A DNA stretch of 64,000 nucleotides from SLRI01 sp964402505 (GTDB lineage: Bacteria > Pseudomonadota > Alphaproteobacteria > Geminicoccales > Geminicoccaceae). Where the stretch lies: contig CAYOCP010000024.1 in assembly GCA_964402505.1 (NCBI GenBank), positions 1 through 64,000 on the forward strand, in the 5' to 3' direction. Under the pieces are notes generated by a model. The model did not search any database and was not told where the DNA came from. It saw only the letters and a program-made list of their open reading frames with translations. Every line of letters starts with the position of its first letter. The stretch's first letter is position 1. This document shows, in pieces, positions 35,478-44,150 of the stretch. The translations under genes were made by a program, and so were the position numbers.

Positions 35478-36349
35478 CGGCCCGAGCCGCGGTGGGAAGC
35501 GGCCCCGCGGTCGCCCGCCTCGCCGGAAATCGGTTGCATCTGGCGCACGGACCAATCGATCTGGTGATCTTCGCCGACGGTCCGCCCGCTGCGGTCGAGC
35601 GCGCTTATCGCTGCGCCGCCATGGCCTTCGACGGCCTGCTCGAAAGTCTGGTGGCCGTGCTGCCGCGCCTCCGCGCCCCCGCGGGCCCGGTGGATGACCT
35701 GCGAGCCACGGCACTGCTGATGCAAAGGGCCACGGCACCGCTCGCCGTCGACCGCTTCGTCACGCCGATGGCGGCGGTGGCGGGAGCCGTGGCGGACACC
35801 ATTATCGCGTCGATCCGATCGGTGCCCGGCATCACGCGCGCTTATGTCAACAATCGCGGCGACATCGCCGTGCATCTGACCCCTGGTGCCAGTCTCGACA
35901 TCGGGCTCGTGCCGGAGCTGCGGCGGCCGCTCATGATGGCGAGCATCTGCCTGCGTTTTGAGGCGGGGATCGGCGGCGTCGCGACCAGCGGCTGGGACGG
36001 ACGCAGCTTCTCGCTCGGCATCGCCGATGCGGCGACGGTCCTGGCGCGGAGCGCCGCCGAGGCCGATGCGGCGGCAACCCTGATCGCCAATGCGGTCGAT
36101 GTGGAGGACCCGGCGATCAGCCGCTCGCCCGCCACCGATCTCGCCCCGGACAGCGACCTCGGCCGACTCTTGGTGACGACGGCGGTGGGGCCGCTCGGCG
36201 ACGCCAAAATCGCCAAGGCCCTCGACAACGGCGCGCGCTACGCCCAAACGCTGGTCGAGCGCGGACTCGTTCGGGCGGCCATGCTGGTGCTGAAGGGGCA
36301 GGCCCGTATTGTCGGCAGCCTCCGGGAGGAGATCGGATGTTCGACTTGA
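35474..36349 (+). CDS. UPF0280 family protein
   Basis: The 291-residue protein contains the UPF0280 hallmarks YVNNRGDIAVHL near residue 118 and GIGGVATSGWDGRSFSLGIADAATVLA near 162-188. From memory the family is related in fold to ApbE flavin transferases, and its function is unknown. It overlaps the Hnr gene by four bases, so the two are made together. Maturation of a flavin-containing partner such as Hnr is a reasonable guess and nothing more. No signal peptide or membrane span is visible. Confidence 0.8.
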   Translation: MTARAAVGSGPAVARLAGNRLHLAHGPIDLVIFADGPPAAVERAYRCAAMAFDGLLESLVAVLPRLRAPAGPVDDLRATALLMQRATAPLAVDRFVTPMAAVAGAVADTIIASIRSVPGITRAYVNNRGDIAVHLTPGASLDIGLVPELRRPLMMASICLRFEAGIGGVATSGWDGRSFSLGIADAATVLARSAAEADAAATLIANAVDVEDPAISRSPATDLAPDSDLGRLLVTTAVGPLGDAKIAKALDNGARYAQTLVERGLVRAAMLVLKGQARIVGSLREEIGCST

Positions 36350-36921
36350 GAAAGACGCAGATCACGGTCGAGGAGATCCACGAGGACGGAGGACCGCTGC
36401 TCGACCGGCCGCTCCTGCGCGGCACCGTGGCGGCGGTGTTCAGAAACCCCTTTGCCGGCCGCTTCGCCAGTGCCGGCGAGTTCGTCGAGGCGATGGAGGC
36501 CCTGAAGCCGCTCGGGCTCGAGATGTCGAGAAAGCTGATCCAGGCGCTCGGCGGAGATCCCAGGCGGATCGAGAGCTATGGCAAGGGCTCGATCGTCGGC
36601 GCCGACGGCGAGCTCGAGCAGGGCGCCCTCTGGCATGTGCCCGGCGGCTATGCCATGCGCGAGCTTCTGGGCGACGCCAAGGCTATCGTGCCGTCGACCA
36701 AGAAGCTCGGCGGCATCGGTGCCGCGCTCGACGTGCCGCTGCACCACATCAACGCCGCCTATGTCCGCAGCCACTTCAGCGCGATCGAGGTGCGCGTGCC
36801 GGATGCGCCGAGGCCCGGCGAGATCGTCTTCTGCCTGGCCATGACCACGGGCGGCCGGCCTCACGCCAGGATGGGCGGCCTCGAGGCTGCGGATATCGAC
36901 GGGCGGGACGGCCTGCGCTGA
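36337..36921 (+). CDS. AA_synth (DUF1185-type) family protein
   Basis: The 194-residue protein begins FDLRKTQITVEEIHEDGGP, with RGTVAAVFRNPFAGRF near residue 30. GKGSIVGADGELEQGALWHVPGGYAMRELL follows at about residues 84-113, which is diagnostic of the amino-acid-synthesis (AA_synth) family. Its biochemical role is not known. Members are often found beside ring-opening amidohydrolases or hydantoinase genes, and a hydantoinase pair is downstream here. It overlaps the UPF0280 gene by 13 bases. Confidence 0.8.
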   Translation: MFDLRKTQITVEEIHEDGGPLLDRPLLRGTVAAVFRNPFAGRFASAGEFVEAMEALKPLGLEMSRKLIQALGGDPRRIESYGKGSIVGADGELEQGALWHVPGGYAMRELLGDAKAIVPSTKKLGGIGAALDVPLHHINAAYVRSHFSAIEVRVPDAPRPGEIVFCLAMTTGGRPHARMGGLEAADIDGRDGLR

Positions 36922-36975
36922 GAACCGGGCCACGGAATGACAAGCGCGGCAAGAAGCAGAGGGAGAGGACGGCTC

Positions 36976-38196
36976 ATGACGACCAGACGGGAAGTGACGA
37001 CCGGCGTGCCGAAGCTGGCGGCGATCGCCGCCCTGCTCTTCACCACGGGCAGCCTCGCGGCGGAGCCGATCAGGATCGGCGACATCAACTCCTACACGCG
37101 CATGGCGCAGCACACCGAGCACGCCAAGCGCGGCATGCAGATGGCGATCGACGAGATCAACGCGGCAGGCGGCATCAACGGCCGCGTGCTCGAGCTGATC
37201 AGCCGCGACGATGCCGGCGAGCCCGGCGAGGCGGTGCGCGTCGCCGAGGAGCTGGTCAGCCGCGAGGGCGTCGACATCCTGACCGGCACGACGCTCTCCA
37301 ATATCGGCCTCGCCGTCGCCTCCTTCGCCGCCCAGAACAAGGTGCTCTATCTCGCCACCGAGCCGCTCGCCGACGCGCTGACGCTGGAGAGCGGCAACCG
37401 CTACACCTTCCGGCTGCGTCCCTCCACCTACATGCAGGCGGCGATGCTGGCGGAGATCGCCGCGGAGAACCCGGCCAAGCGCTGGGCGACCATCGCTCCC
37501 AACTATTCCTACGGCCAGGAGGCGGTCGCCGCCTTCAAGGCGATCATGAGCAGAAAGCGGCCGGACATCGAATGGGTCGGCGAGCAGTGGCCGGCGCTCT
37601 TTGCGATCGACGCCGGCGCGGAAGTCCTGGCTCTCTCGGCGGCCGAGCCGGACGCCATCTTCAATGTCACCTTCGCCGCCGATCTCGCCAAGTTCGTTCG
37701 CGAAGGCACCGATCGCGGGCTCTTCGACGACACTTTCGTCGTGAGCATGCTAACCGGCGAGCCGGAATACATCGATCCGCTCGGCGACGAGGCGCCCGAG
37801 GGCTGGCTGGTGACCGGCTACCCCTGGGACAAGATCGAGGATCCCGCCCATGTCGCCTGGCTCGAGCGCTACCAGAAGACCTTCGACGACTATCCGAGGA
37901 TCGGCTCGGTCGTCGGCTACGGCTCGATCCTCGCCATCGGTGCGGCACTCGAGAAGACCGGTGGCGACACCGATCCGGAAAAGCTGGTCGAGGCCATGAG
38001 CGGGCTCGAGTTCGACACACCCGAGGGGCTGTTGACCTTCCGCCCTTCCGACCATCAGGCGACGCTCGGCGCATGGGTCGGCTACACCACGGTCGAGGAC
38101 GGCCGCGGCACGATGCGCGACTGGTACTACGCGCCCGGCGCGGAGTACCTGCCGCCCGAGGAGATGGTGGCGAAGCTGCGGCCGGTCGCCAACTGA
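36976..38196 (+). CDS. branched-chain amino acid-type ABC transporter substrate-binding protein
   Basis: The 406-residue protein has a Sec-type signal peptide (residues 1-30, KLAAIAALLFTTGSLAAEP). A type I periplasmic binding fold follows (IRIGDINSYTRM..., AIDEINAAGGINGR near 60-73). It belongs to the LivJ/Peripla_BP_6 family, members of which also bind amides, urea and aromatic acids. Start ATG 36976 is chosen because it directly precedes the signal peptide and follows GGGAGAGGA. It is clustered with permease and ATPase genes and the Hnr cluster, so the ligand is probably the heterocyclic acid. Confidence 0.88.
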   Translation: MTTRREVTTGVPKLAAIAALLFTTGSLAAEPIRIGDINSYTRMAQHTEHAKRGMQMAIDEINAAGGINGRVLELISRDDAGEPGEAVRVAEELVSREGVDILTGTTLSNIGLAVASFAAQNKVLYLATEPLADALTLESGNRYTFRLRPSTYMQAAMLAEIAAENPAKRWATIAPNYSYGQEAVAAFKAIMSRKRPDIEWVGEQWPALFAIDAGAEVLALSAAEPDAIFNVTFAADLAKFVREGTDRGLFDDTFVVSMLTGEPEYIDPLGDEAPEGWLVTGYPWDKIEDPAHVAWLERYQKTFDDYPRIGSVVGYGSILAIGAALEKTGGDTDPEKLVEAMSGLEFDTPEGLLTFRPSDHQATLGAWVGYTTVEDGRGTMRDWYYAPGAEYLPPEEMVAKLRPVAN

Positions 38197-38241
38197 ACAG
38201 ACGGCTGATGCGAACAGGCTTCTAGGGCGGGATCTGCCGTT

Positions 38242-40110
38242 TTGGGCTTCATTATCGTGCAGATCCTGACCGGCCTCTCGAGTGCCGCCAGCCTCTTTCT
38301 GGTCGCGGCCGGTCTTTCGCTCATCTTCGGGGTGACGCGGGTCGTCAACTTCGCGCACGGCTCGTTCTACATGCTGGGCGCCTATATCGGGCTCACCCTG
38401 GTCGCCCTCTTCGGCGACCTTCTCGGCCGGGGACATTTGGCCTTCTGGTCGGCGCTCCTCTCTGCCGCCATCCTGGTCGGCGGCATTGGTGCACTGGTCG
38501 AGATCGTCATCCTGCGCCGCATCTACCGCTCGCCCGAGCTCTTCCAGCTCGTAGCCACCTTCGGCGTCATCCTCGTGATCCAGGACCTCGCGCTCTGGGC
38601 CTGGGGTCCGCAGGACTTGCTGGGCCCGCGCGCGCCGGCCCTGCGGGGGGCGATCAAGATCATGGGCGAGCCGCTGCCGCGCTACGACCTCGTGCTGATC
38701 GCCGCCGGCCCGCTCGTGCTGCTCTTGCTCTGGCTGCTGCTCAACCGGACCCGCTTCGGCATTCTGGTCCGCGCCGCCACCGCCGACCGCGAGATGGTGG
38801 CGGCACTCGGCGTCAATCAGGCCTGGCTCTTCACCGGCGTCTTCTTCCTCGGCTCCTTCCTCGCAGGCCTCGGCGGCGCTCTCCAGTTGCCGAAGGGGGG
38901 CGCCAACCTGCTCATGGATTTCGGCGTGCTGGCCGCCGCCTTCGTGGTCGTGGTGGTCGGCGGCATGGGCAGCATCGCCGGCGCCTTTCTCGCTTCCGTG
39001 CTGATCGGCCAGCTCCAGGCTTTCGGCGTCCTCCTCATCCCGCAATCGACGCTGGTCATGATGTTCCTGGTCATGGCGGTGGTGCTGGTGGTCCGGCCCT
39101 TCGGCCTGCTCGGCCGGCCGGAGCTGGTGGGCCAGGGCCGGCAGATGCTCGACGATCCGCTCCGGCCCGCGGGCGGGCGCTTTCGGGTCCTCGCTTCGGC
39201 ACTCCTCGCCCTGCTCGTCGCCGCCCCCCTCTGGCTCGGCGATTATGGGCTCGTGCTCTTGATCGACATCCTGATCCTCGCCCTCTTCGCCGCCTCCCTG
39301 CACGCGATCATCGGCCCGGGCGGCCTCGTCAGCTTCGGCCATGCCGCCTATTTCGGTGGCGGTGCCTATGCGGCGGCGCTGCTAGTGCAGCATGCCGGCA
39401 CACCCATGGCGCTCAACCTCACGCTGGCGGTGCCGGCGGCGGCGCTGCTGGCACTGGTCATCGGCTGGTTTTGCGTGCGCCTCTCGGGCGTCTACTTCGC
39501 CATGTTGACGCTCGCCTTCGCCCAGATCGTCTGGTCCGTGGTCTTCCAGTGGGCCGCCGTGACCGGCGGGGACGACGGGCTGCTCGGCATCTGGCGCCCG
39601 TCCTGGGCCAGCGGTCGCGAGGCCTATTACTGGCTGGTGCTCGCCTGCTGCACGGCCGGTATCCTGGCCCTTCGACACGGCCTGCACAGCCCCTTCGGCT
39701 ATGCGCTCCGGGCGGGACGGGACAGCCCGCTTCGGGCCGAGGCCATCGGCATCGACGTGCGCCGCCAGCAATGGCTCGCTTTCATCCTGGCCGGCGCTTT
39801 CGCCGGGCTCGCCGGAGCGCTCTATGCCTATGCCAAGGGCAGCGTGTTCCCGAACGAGATGGCGCTCGCCCGGTCCTTCGACGGCATCATCATGGTGTTT
39901 CTCGGCGGCGTGCAGCAGCTCTCGGGCCCCCTCGCCGGCGCAGCGGCGCTCACCTGGCTCAAGGACCTCCTCTTCAGGCTCGACATGTGGCGCCTGCTCT
40001 TGGGCCTCGCCGTGATCGCCGTCGTTGTCCTCTTCCCGCAAGGGCTCGCCGGCTTCGCCAGAGAGCGGCTCGGCCGTCTCGTCGGCATCCGGCCGGAGCT
40101 CTCGGCATGA
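38242..40110 (+). CDS. fused LivH-LivM-type ABC permease
   Basis: The 622-residue protein joins two permeases that are usually separate. The LivH half (1-290) has VVNFAHGSFYMLGAYIG near 35 and VVGGMGSIAGAF near 238. The LivM half (about 320-600) has GLVSFGHAAYFGGGAYAAALLV near 358 and an EAA-like loop near 505. About sixteen spans are expected. It forms the inner-membrane channel for the upstream binding protein. The start is TTG at 38242, and its stop overlaps livG by four bases. Confidence 0.88.
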   Translation: MGFIIVQILTGLSSAASLFLVAAGLSLIFGVTRVVNFAHGSFYMLGAYIGLTLVALFGDLLGRGHLAFWSALLSAAILVGGIGALVEIVILRRIYRSPELFQLVATFGVILVIQDLALWAWGPQDLLGPRAPALRGAIKIMGEPLPRYDLVLIAAGPLVLLLLWLLLNRTRFGILVRAATADREMVAALGVNQAWLFTGVFFLGSFLAGLGGALQLPKGGANLLMDFGVLAAAFVVVVVGGMGSIAGAFLASVLIGQLQAFGVLLIPQSTLVMMFLVMAVVLVVRPFGLLGRPELVGQGRQMLDDPLRPAGGRFRVLASALLALLVAAPLWLGDYGLVLLIDILILALFAASLHAIIGPGGLVSFGHAAYFGGGAYAAALLVQHAGTPMALNLTLAVPAAALLALVIGWFCVRLSGVYFAMLTLAFAQIVWSVVFQWAAVTGGDDGLLGIWRPSWASGREAYYWLVLACCTAGILALRHGLHSPFGYALRAGRDSPLRAEAIGIDVRRQQWLAFILAGAFAGLAGALYAYAKGSVFPNEMALARSFDGIIMVFLGGVQQLSGPLAGAAALTWLKDLLFRLDMWRLLLGLAVIAVVVLFPQGLAGFARERLGRLVGIRPELSA

Positions 40111-40871
40111 CCGGTGCCGTGCTCGAGGCCCAGGGCCTCGTCAAGCGCTTCGGCGGCGTGCAGGCAGTCGACGGCATGAGCTTCAGCGTTGATCCCGGTG
40201 AGATCGTGGCGCTGATCGGTCCGAACGGCGCCGGCAAGAGCACCTGCTTCAACATGCTGATGGGCCAGCTCCCGGCCGATGCCGGCCGGGTCAGGGTGCT
40301 GGGCCAAGACGTCACCGGCTGGCCGCCCCGGCGGATCTGGCGAAAGGGCGTCGGACGGACCTTCCAGATCACCCAGATCCTGCCCTCCTTCACGGTGCGC
40401 GAGAACGTGCAGATGGCGCTGCTCTCGTTCCACCGGCGGCTCTTCGATCTTCTCGGCCGGGCCAAGCTAGCCCATGCCGAGGCGGCACAGGCTCTCCTCG
40501 CGCGGGTCGGCATCGCCGAGCATGCCGAGCGCGCCTGCGGCCTTCTGGCCTATGGCGACCTCAAGCGGGTCGAGCTCGCGATCGCCCTCGCCAACCGGCC
40601 GAGGCTGCTCCTGATGGACGAGCCGACGGCCGGCATGGCGCCCGCTGAGCGGTTGGCGCTGATGGAGCTTACTTCCACCATCGCCCGGGCCGATGGCGTC
40701 GGCGTGCTCTTCACCGAGCACGACATGGACGTGGTCTTCGGCCATGCCGACCGCATCATGGTCATGCACCGGGGTGCGCTGATCGCCGCCGGTCCTCCCG
40801 AAGCGGTGCGCGACGACCTCGAGGTCCGCTCTGTCTATCTCGGCAGCGCGCTCGACGCGGAGGCCCGGTGA
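40107..40871 (+). CDS. livG: branched-chain-type ABC transporter ATPase LivG
   Basis: The 254-residue ATPase has Walker A GPNGAGKST near residue 37 and Walker B LLLMDEPTAGMAP near 165. The signature region LAYGDLKRVELAIAL near 143 is the degenerate form normal for LivG. The H-loop is FTEHDMDVVFGHADRI near 197. It drives import together with LivF. It overlaps both neighbours by four bases, consistent with a single transport operon. Confidence 0.92.
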   Translation: MTGAVLEAQGLVKRFGGVQAVDGMSFSVDPGEIVALIGPNGAGKSTCFNMLMGQLPADAGRVRVLGQDVTGWPPRRIWRKGVGRTFQITQILPSFTVRENVQMALLSFHRRLFDLLGRAKLAHAEAAQALLARVGIAEHAERACGLLAYGDLKRVELAIALANRPRLLLMDEPTAGMAPAERLALMELTSTIARADGVGVLFTEHDMDVVFGHADRIMVMHRGALIAAGPPEAVRDDLEVRSVYLGSALDAEAR

Positions 40872-41578
40872 CGGCGCTCCTCGAGCTCGCCGGCGTCTCC
40901 GCCGCCTATGCCAAGGCACGCATCCTCTTCGATATCGACCTCGAGGTCGGCGGCAACGAGGTGGTGGCGCTGGTCGGCCGCAACGGTGCCGGCAAGTCGA
41001 CGACCATCAAGGCGGTGATGGGCATCCAGGTGAGCCGGACCGGATCCGTGCGCTTCGCCGGGCGCGACATCGCCCATCTTCCGGCCTACGCCATCGCCCG
41101 CCTCGGCATCGGCTACGTGCCCGAGGAGCGCCGGGTTTTCTCCGATCTCACGATCCTCGAAAACCTCGAGGTGGGCCGCCAGCGGGCGAGGGAGGGAAGG
41201 CCGACCTGGACGCCCGAGCTCCTCTTCGAGATCTTTCCCAATCTCGCCGAGCTGCGCCACCGCCCGGCCGGCCAGACCAGTGGCGGCGAGCAGCAGATGC
41301 TGGCGATCGCCAGGACGCTCATGGGCAACCCGGCGCTGATCCTGCTCGACGAGCCCTCGGAGGGCCTCGCACCGGTGATCGTTGAGCAGATGGCGCGAGC
41401 GGTCGGCAAGCTGAAGGGGGAGGGGCTCTCCGTCCTGCTCTCGGAGCAGAACCTGCGCTTGGCCGGGGCGGTGGCCGACCGTGCCTATGTGATCGAATCG
41501 GGGCATATCCGCTTCGAGGGCCCGATGCGCCGGCTGCTCGACGACGCGGCCCTGCGTCGTGCCCATCTGAGTGTCTGA
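40868..41578 (+). CDS. livF: branched-chain-type ABC transporter ATPase LivF
   Basis: The 236-residue ATPase has Walker A GRNGAGKST near residue 38 and signature TSGGEQQMLAIAR near 138. Walker B is LILLDEPSEGLAP near 156. LivF pairs with LivG on the cytoplasmic face. It starts at GTG (40868), overlapping livG. The next gene, hyuA, starts 22 bp after its stop behind a strong GGGAGG, so transport and hydrolysis genes appear to be one unit. Confidence 0.92.
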   Translation: MTALLELAGVSAAYAKARILFDIDLEVGGNEVVALVGRNGAGKSTTIKAVMGIQVSRTGSVRFAGRDIAHLPAYAIARLGIGYVPEERRVFSDLTILENLEVGRQRAREGRPTWTPELLFEIFPNLAELRHRPAGQTSGGEQQMLAIARTLMGNPALILLDEPSEGLAPVIVEQMARAVGKLKGEGLSVLLSEQNLRLAGAVADRAYVIESGHIRFEGPMRRLLDDAALRRAHLSV

Positions 41579-41600
41579 GGCACCTGGGAGGGAACGACGG

Positions 41601-43649
41601 ATGATCCGGATCGGCGTCGATGTCGGCGGCACCTTCACCGACCTCATGGCGGTGGACGACAGGGGTGCGATCGGTGTCGTCAAGACGCCGACCACCGCTT
41701 CGAGCCAGGCCGACGGGGTGCTCGCCGCGATCGCCGCCTCGGACCACGACCTCGCCCGCGTGGCGACCCTGGTGCACGGCACCACGACCACCACCAACGC
41801 CTTCCTTGAGCGCAAGATCGCCAGGGTCGGACTGATCACGACCAGGGGCTTTCGCGACGTGCTCGAGCTCGGCCGGCGCACGCGGCCAAACCCTTACGGC
41901 ATGACCGGCACGTTCGAGCCCCTCATCGAGCGGCCTTTCCGGGTCGAGGTGGCGGAGCGGATGAGCGCCGAGGGCGAGGTCCTGCTGCCGCTGGATCCGG
42001 CCGAGGTGTCCCGGCAAGCCCGAACCCTTCTCGCCGCCGGCTGCGAGGCGATCGTGATCCACTTCCTGCACGCTTACGCCAATCCGGCGCACGAGCTGGC
42101 TGCCGAGGCGGCGGTCCGGGCAATCTGGCCCAACCGCTACGTGACGGTCGGGCACAAGATCCTCTCGGAGTACCGGGAGTACGAGCGCGGCTGCACGGCC
42201 TCGGTCAATGCGGCGGTGCAGCCGGTGCTGGATCGCTACGTCGACCGATTGGCCGCGCGGCTGCGGGAGGGCGGCTACGCGCACGAGCTTTTGATCGTCC
42301 AGGGCAATGGCGGAACGCTGCCGGCAGAGATGGTGGTCGAGGACGCGGTCAAGACGGTCATGTCGGGTCCGGCGGCCGGGGTCATCGCCGCTGCCTGGAC
42401 CGCGCGCCACGCGGGCCTCGCCGACGTCATCACCTACGATATGGGTGGCACCAGCTCGGACGTGGCGCTGATCCTGGGCGGCGTGCCGAGCGTCAGCGCC
42501 GAGCTCGAGCTCGACTACGCCATGCCGGTCCACGTGCCCATGGTGGACGTCAACACGCTCGGCGCCGGCGGCGGGTCGATCGCCCGCATCGACGAGGCGG
42601 GCCTGCTCCGGGTCGGTCCCGAGAGCGCCGGTGCCGATCCGGGTCCCATCGGCTACGGCCGGGGCGGCACGGAGCCCACCATCACCGATGCCAACCTCCT
42701 GCTCGGCCGGCTGCCGGCGGACCGCCTCATCTCGGTCGACCATCAAGTTTCCCTGGCCGATATCGAGCGGGCGGTCCTGGAGCGCATCGGCGAGCCGCTC
42801 GCGCTCACGGCGGTCGATGCCGCCGCCGCCATCCTCCGCATCGCCAACGACCGCATGGCCGGCGCTATCCGCATGGCCTCGGTGGCGAGAGGCCACGATC
42901 CGCGCGATTTCGCCCTTCTCGCCTTCGGCGGGGCCGGGCCGCTGCATGCCACCGCCCTTGCCAGGGAGCTCGGCATCCCGCGCGTCCTGGTCCCGCCGCG
43001 GCCGGGGGTGACCAATGCGCTGGGCTGCCTCGTGGCGGATGCCAGGCACGACTTCGTCCGCACGCTGAACCGGCCGCTGGTCGGGCTCGATATGGGCGAG
43101 CTGCGCGCGGTGGCGCTCGAGCAGCGGGACGAGGGGCGGGCGGCCCTGGCGCGCGAGACGACGCCGATCGAGGGCGAGACGCTGCTGGTCGCCGCCGACA
43201 TGCAGTTCAGGGGCCAGACGCACCTGATCCGGGTGGCGCTGCCGGAGGCCGAGCTGCTGGACGGGTCGCTCAGGCTGGAGGCGCTGCAGGAGCGCTTCGC
43301 AGAGGCCTATTTCCATCGCTTCGCCGTGCGCCTGCCGGAGATCGGGGCGATGCTGGTCAATCTCGTGACCACGCTGATCGGCCATCGTCCGGACCTCGCA
43401 CCCGAGGCGCTGGTCGCGGGCGACGAGCGGGCCGCCGACCTGGCGGGCGCGCTGCTCGGCGAGCGGCAGGTCTGGTTCGCCGGCGCCTTTCGGCCGACGC
43501 CGGTCTACGATCGCCCGAGGCTGCCGCTCGCGATCGCGTTCGACGGCCCCGCGATCCTCCAGCAGCTCGACGCGACGACGGTGATCGAGCCCGGCGACCG
43601 GGTCGCGGTCGACCGGCTGGGCAACCTCCTGATCACGGTCGGGGCGTAG
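41601..43649 (+). CDS. hyuA: hydantoinase/oxoprolinase subunit A
   Basis: The 682-residue protein begins MIRIGVDVGGTFTDLMAVDD, the phosphate-1 ATP-binding motif of the hydantoinase A/oxoprolinase family. It has VHGTTTTTNAFLE near 64 and ITYDMGGTSSDVALI near 275 (second ATP motif), then TLGAGGGSIARID near 318. With HyuB it hydrolyses a cyclic amide (hydantoin, 5-oxoproline or another lactam) at the cost of ATP. ATG 41601 is preceded by GGGAGG. Its last 17 bases overlap the antisense DUF29 gene. In this cluster the likely substrate is the lactam made by Hnr, which is an inference. Confidence 0.88.
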   Translation: MIRIGVDVGGTFTDLMAVDDRGAIGVVKTPTTASSQADGVLAAIAASDHDLARVATLVHGTTTTTNAFLERKIARVGLITTRGFRDVLELGRRTRPNPYGMTGTFEPLIERPFRVEVAERMSAEGEVLLPLDPAEVSRQARTLLAAGCEAIVIHFLHAYANPAHELAAEAAVRAIWPNRYVTVGHKILSEYREYERGCTASVNAAVQPVLDRYVDRLAARLREGGYAHELLIVQGNGGTLPAEMVVEDAVKTVMSGPAAGVIAAAWTARHAGLADVITYDMGGTSSDVALILGGVPSVSAELELDYAMPVHVPMVDVNTLGAGGGSIARIDEAGLLRVGPESAGADPGPIGYGRGGTEPTITDANLLLGRLPADRLISVDHQVSLADIERAVLERIGEPLALTAVDAAAAILRIANDRMAGAIRMASVARGHDPRDFALLAFGGAGPLHATALARELGIPRVLVPPRPGVTNALGCLVADARHDFVRTLNRPLVGLDMGELRAVALEQRDEGRAALARETTPIEGETLLVAADMQFRGQTHLIRVALPEAELLDGSLRLEALQERFAEAYFHRFAVRLPEIGAMLVNLVTTLIGHRPDLAPEALVAGDERAADLAGALLGERQVWFAGAFRPTPVYDRPRLPLAIAFDGPAILQQLDATTVIEPGDRVAVDRLGNLLITVGA

Positions 43650-44112
43650 CGCCGTGGTCTGGATACCAGCCCTCGTCGAGCACCTGGGCCAGCCGAAAGG
43701 GGCAGGCGTCGGGAAGCTCGGCCGGCTCGCCATGTTCTTCGAGCCTGAGTGCCGCGAGGTTTCGTGCCTGGGTGTAGAGTTTCGGCAATCGTTGCTGCAG
43801 CCCACGCCTCAAAGCATTTGTCAGCCGGTCGGCCGCGTCGGCGCGAGCTGCCGCAACCTCGGCTTGCCAGCCAGCGCGCGGCCTGGTCGCTGGCGAGAAC
43901 CGCAGCAGCAGCAGGTGGACCAAAATGTGCCGCACGAGGCTGCGCAGGGCGTTCCGCTGCTCCTTGCCCAAGTCACGGATCTCCAGGGCGAGGTGCGGCA
44001 GGTCGAGCGGCAGGTTGGGGCGCGTGTCGGCGAAGCGGCGCAGCTCGCGGGCCTGCGCCTGTGTCCAGGCGTAGAAGTCCTCGTCGTAGAGCCGCTGCAT
44101 GTCCGTCGCCAT
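43633..44112 (-). CDS. DUF29 family protein
   Basis: The 159-residue helical protein begins MATDMQRLYDEDFYAWTQAQARELR, the DUF29 signature. HLALEIRDLGKEQRNALRSLVRHILVHLLLL follows near residues 40-70. The function of DUF29 is unknown; the family is frequent in cyanobacteria and Alphaproteobacteria. It lies antisense between hyuA and hyuB, genes that are usually adjacent and co-transcribed, and overlaps the hyuA end. It looks like an insertion into an older operon. Confidence 0.82.
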   Translation of the reverse strand: MATDMQRLYDEDFYAWTQAQARELRRFADTRPNLPLDLPHLALEIRDLGKEQRNALRSLVRHILVHLLLLRFSPATRPRAGWQAEVAAARADAADRLTNALRRGLQQRLPKLYTQARNLAALRLEEHGEPAELPDACPFRLAQVLDEGWYPDHGATPRP

Positions 44113-44150
44113 GCCTCGACTATAGCTCCCTCGGACCGGAAAGGCACGCC

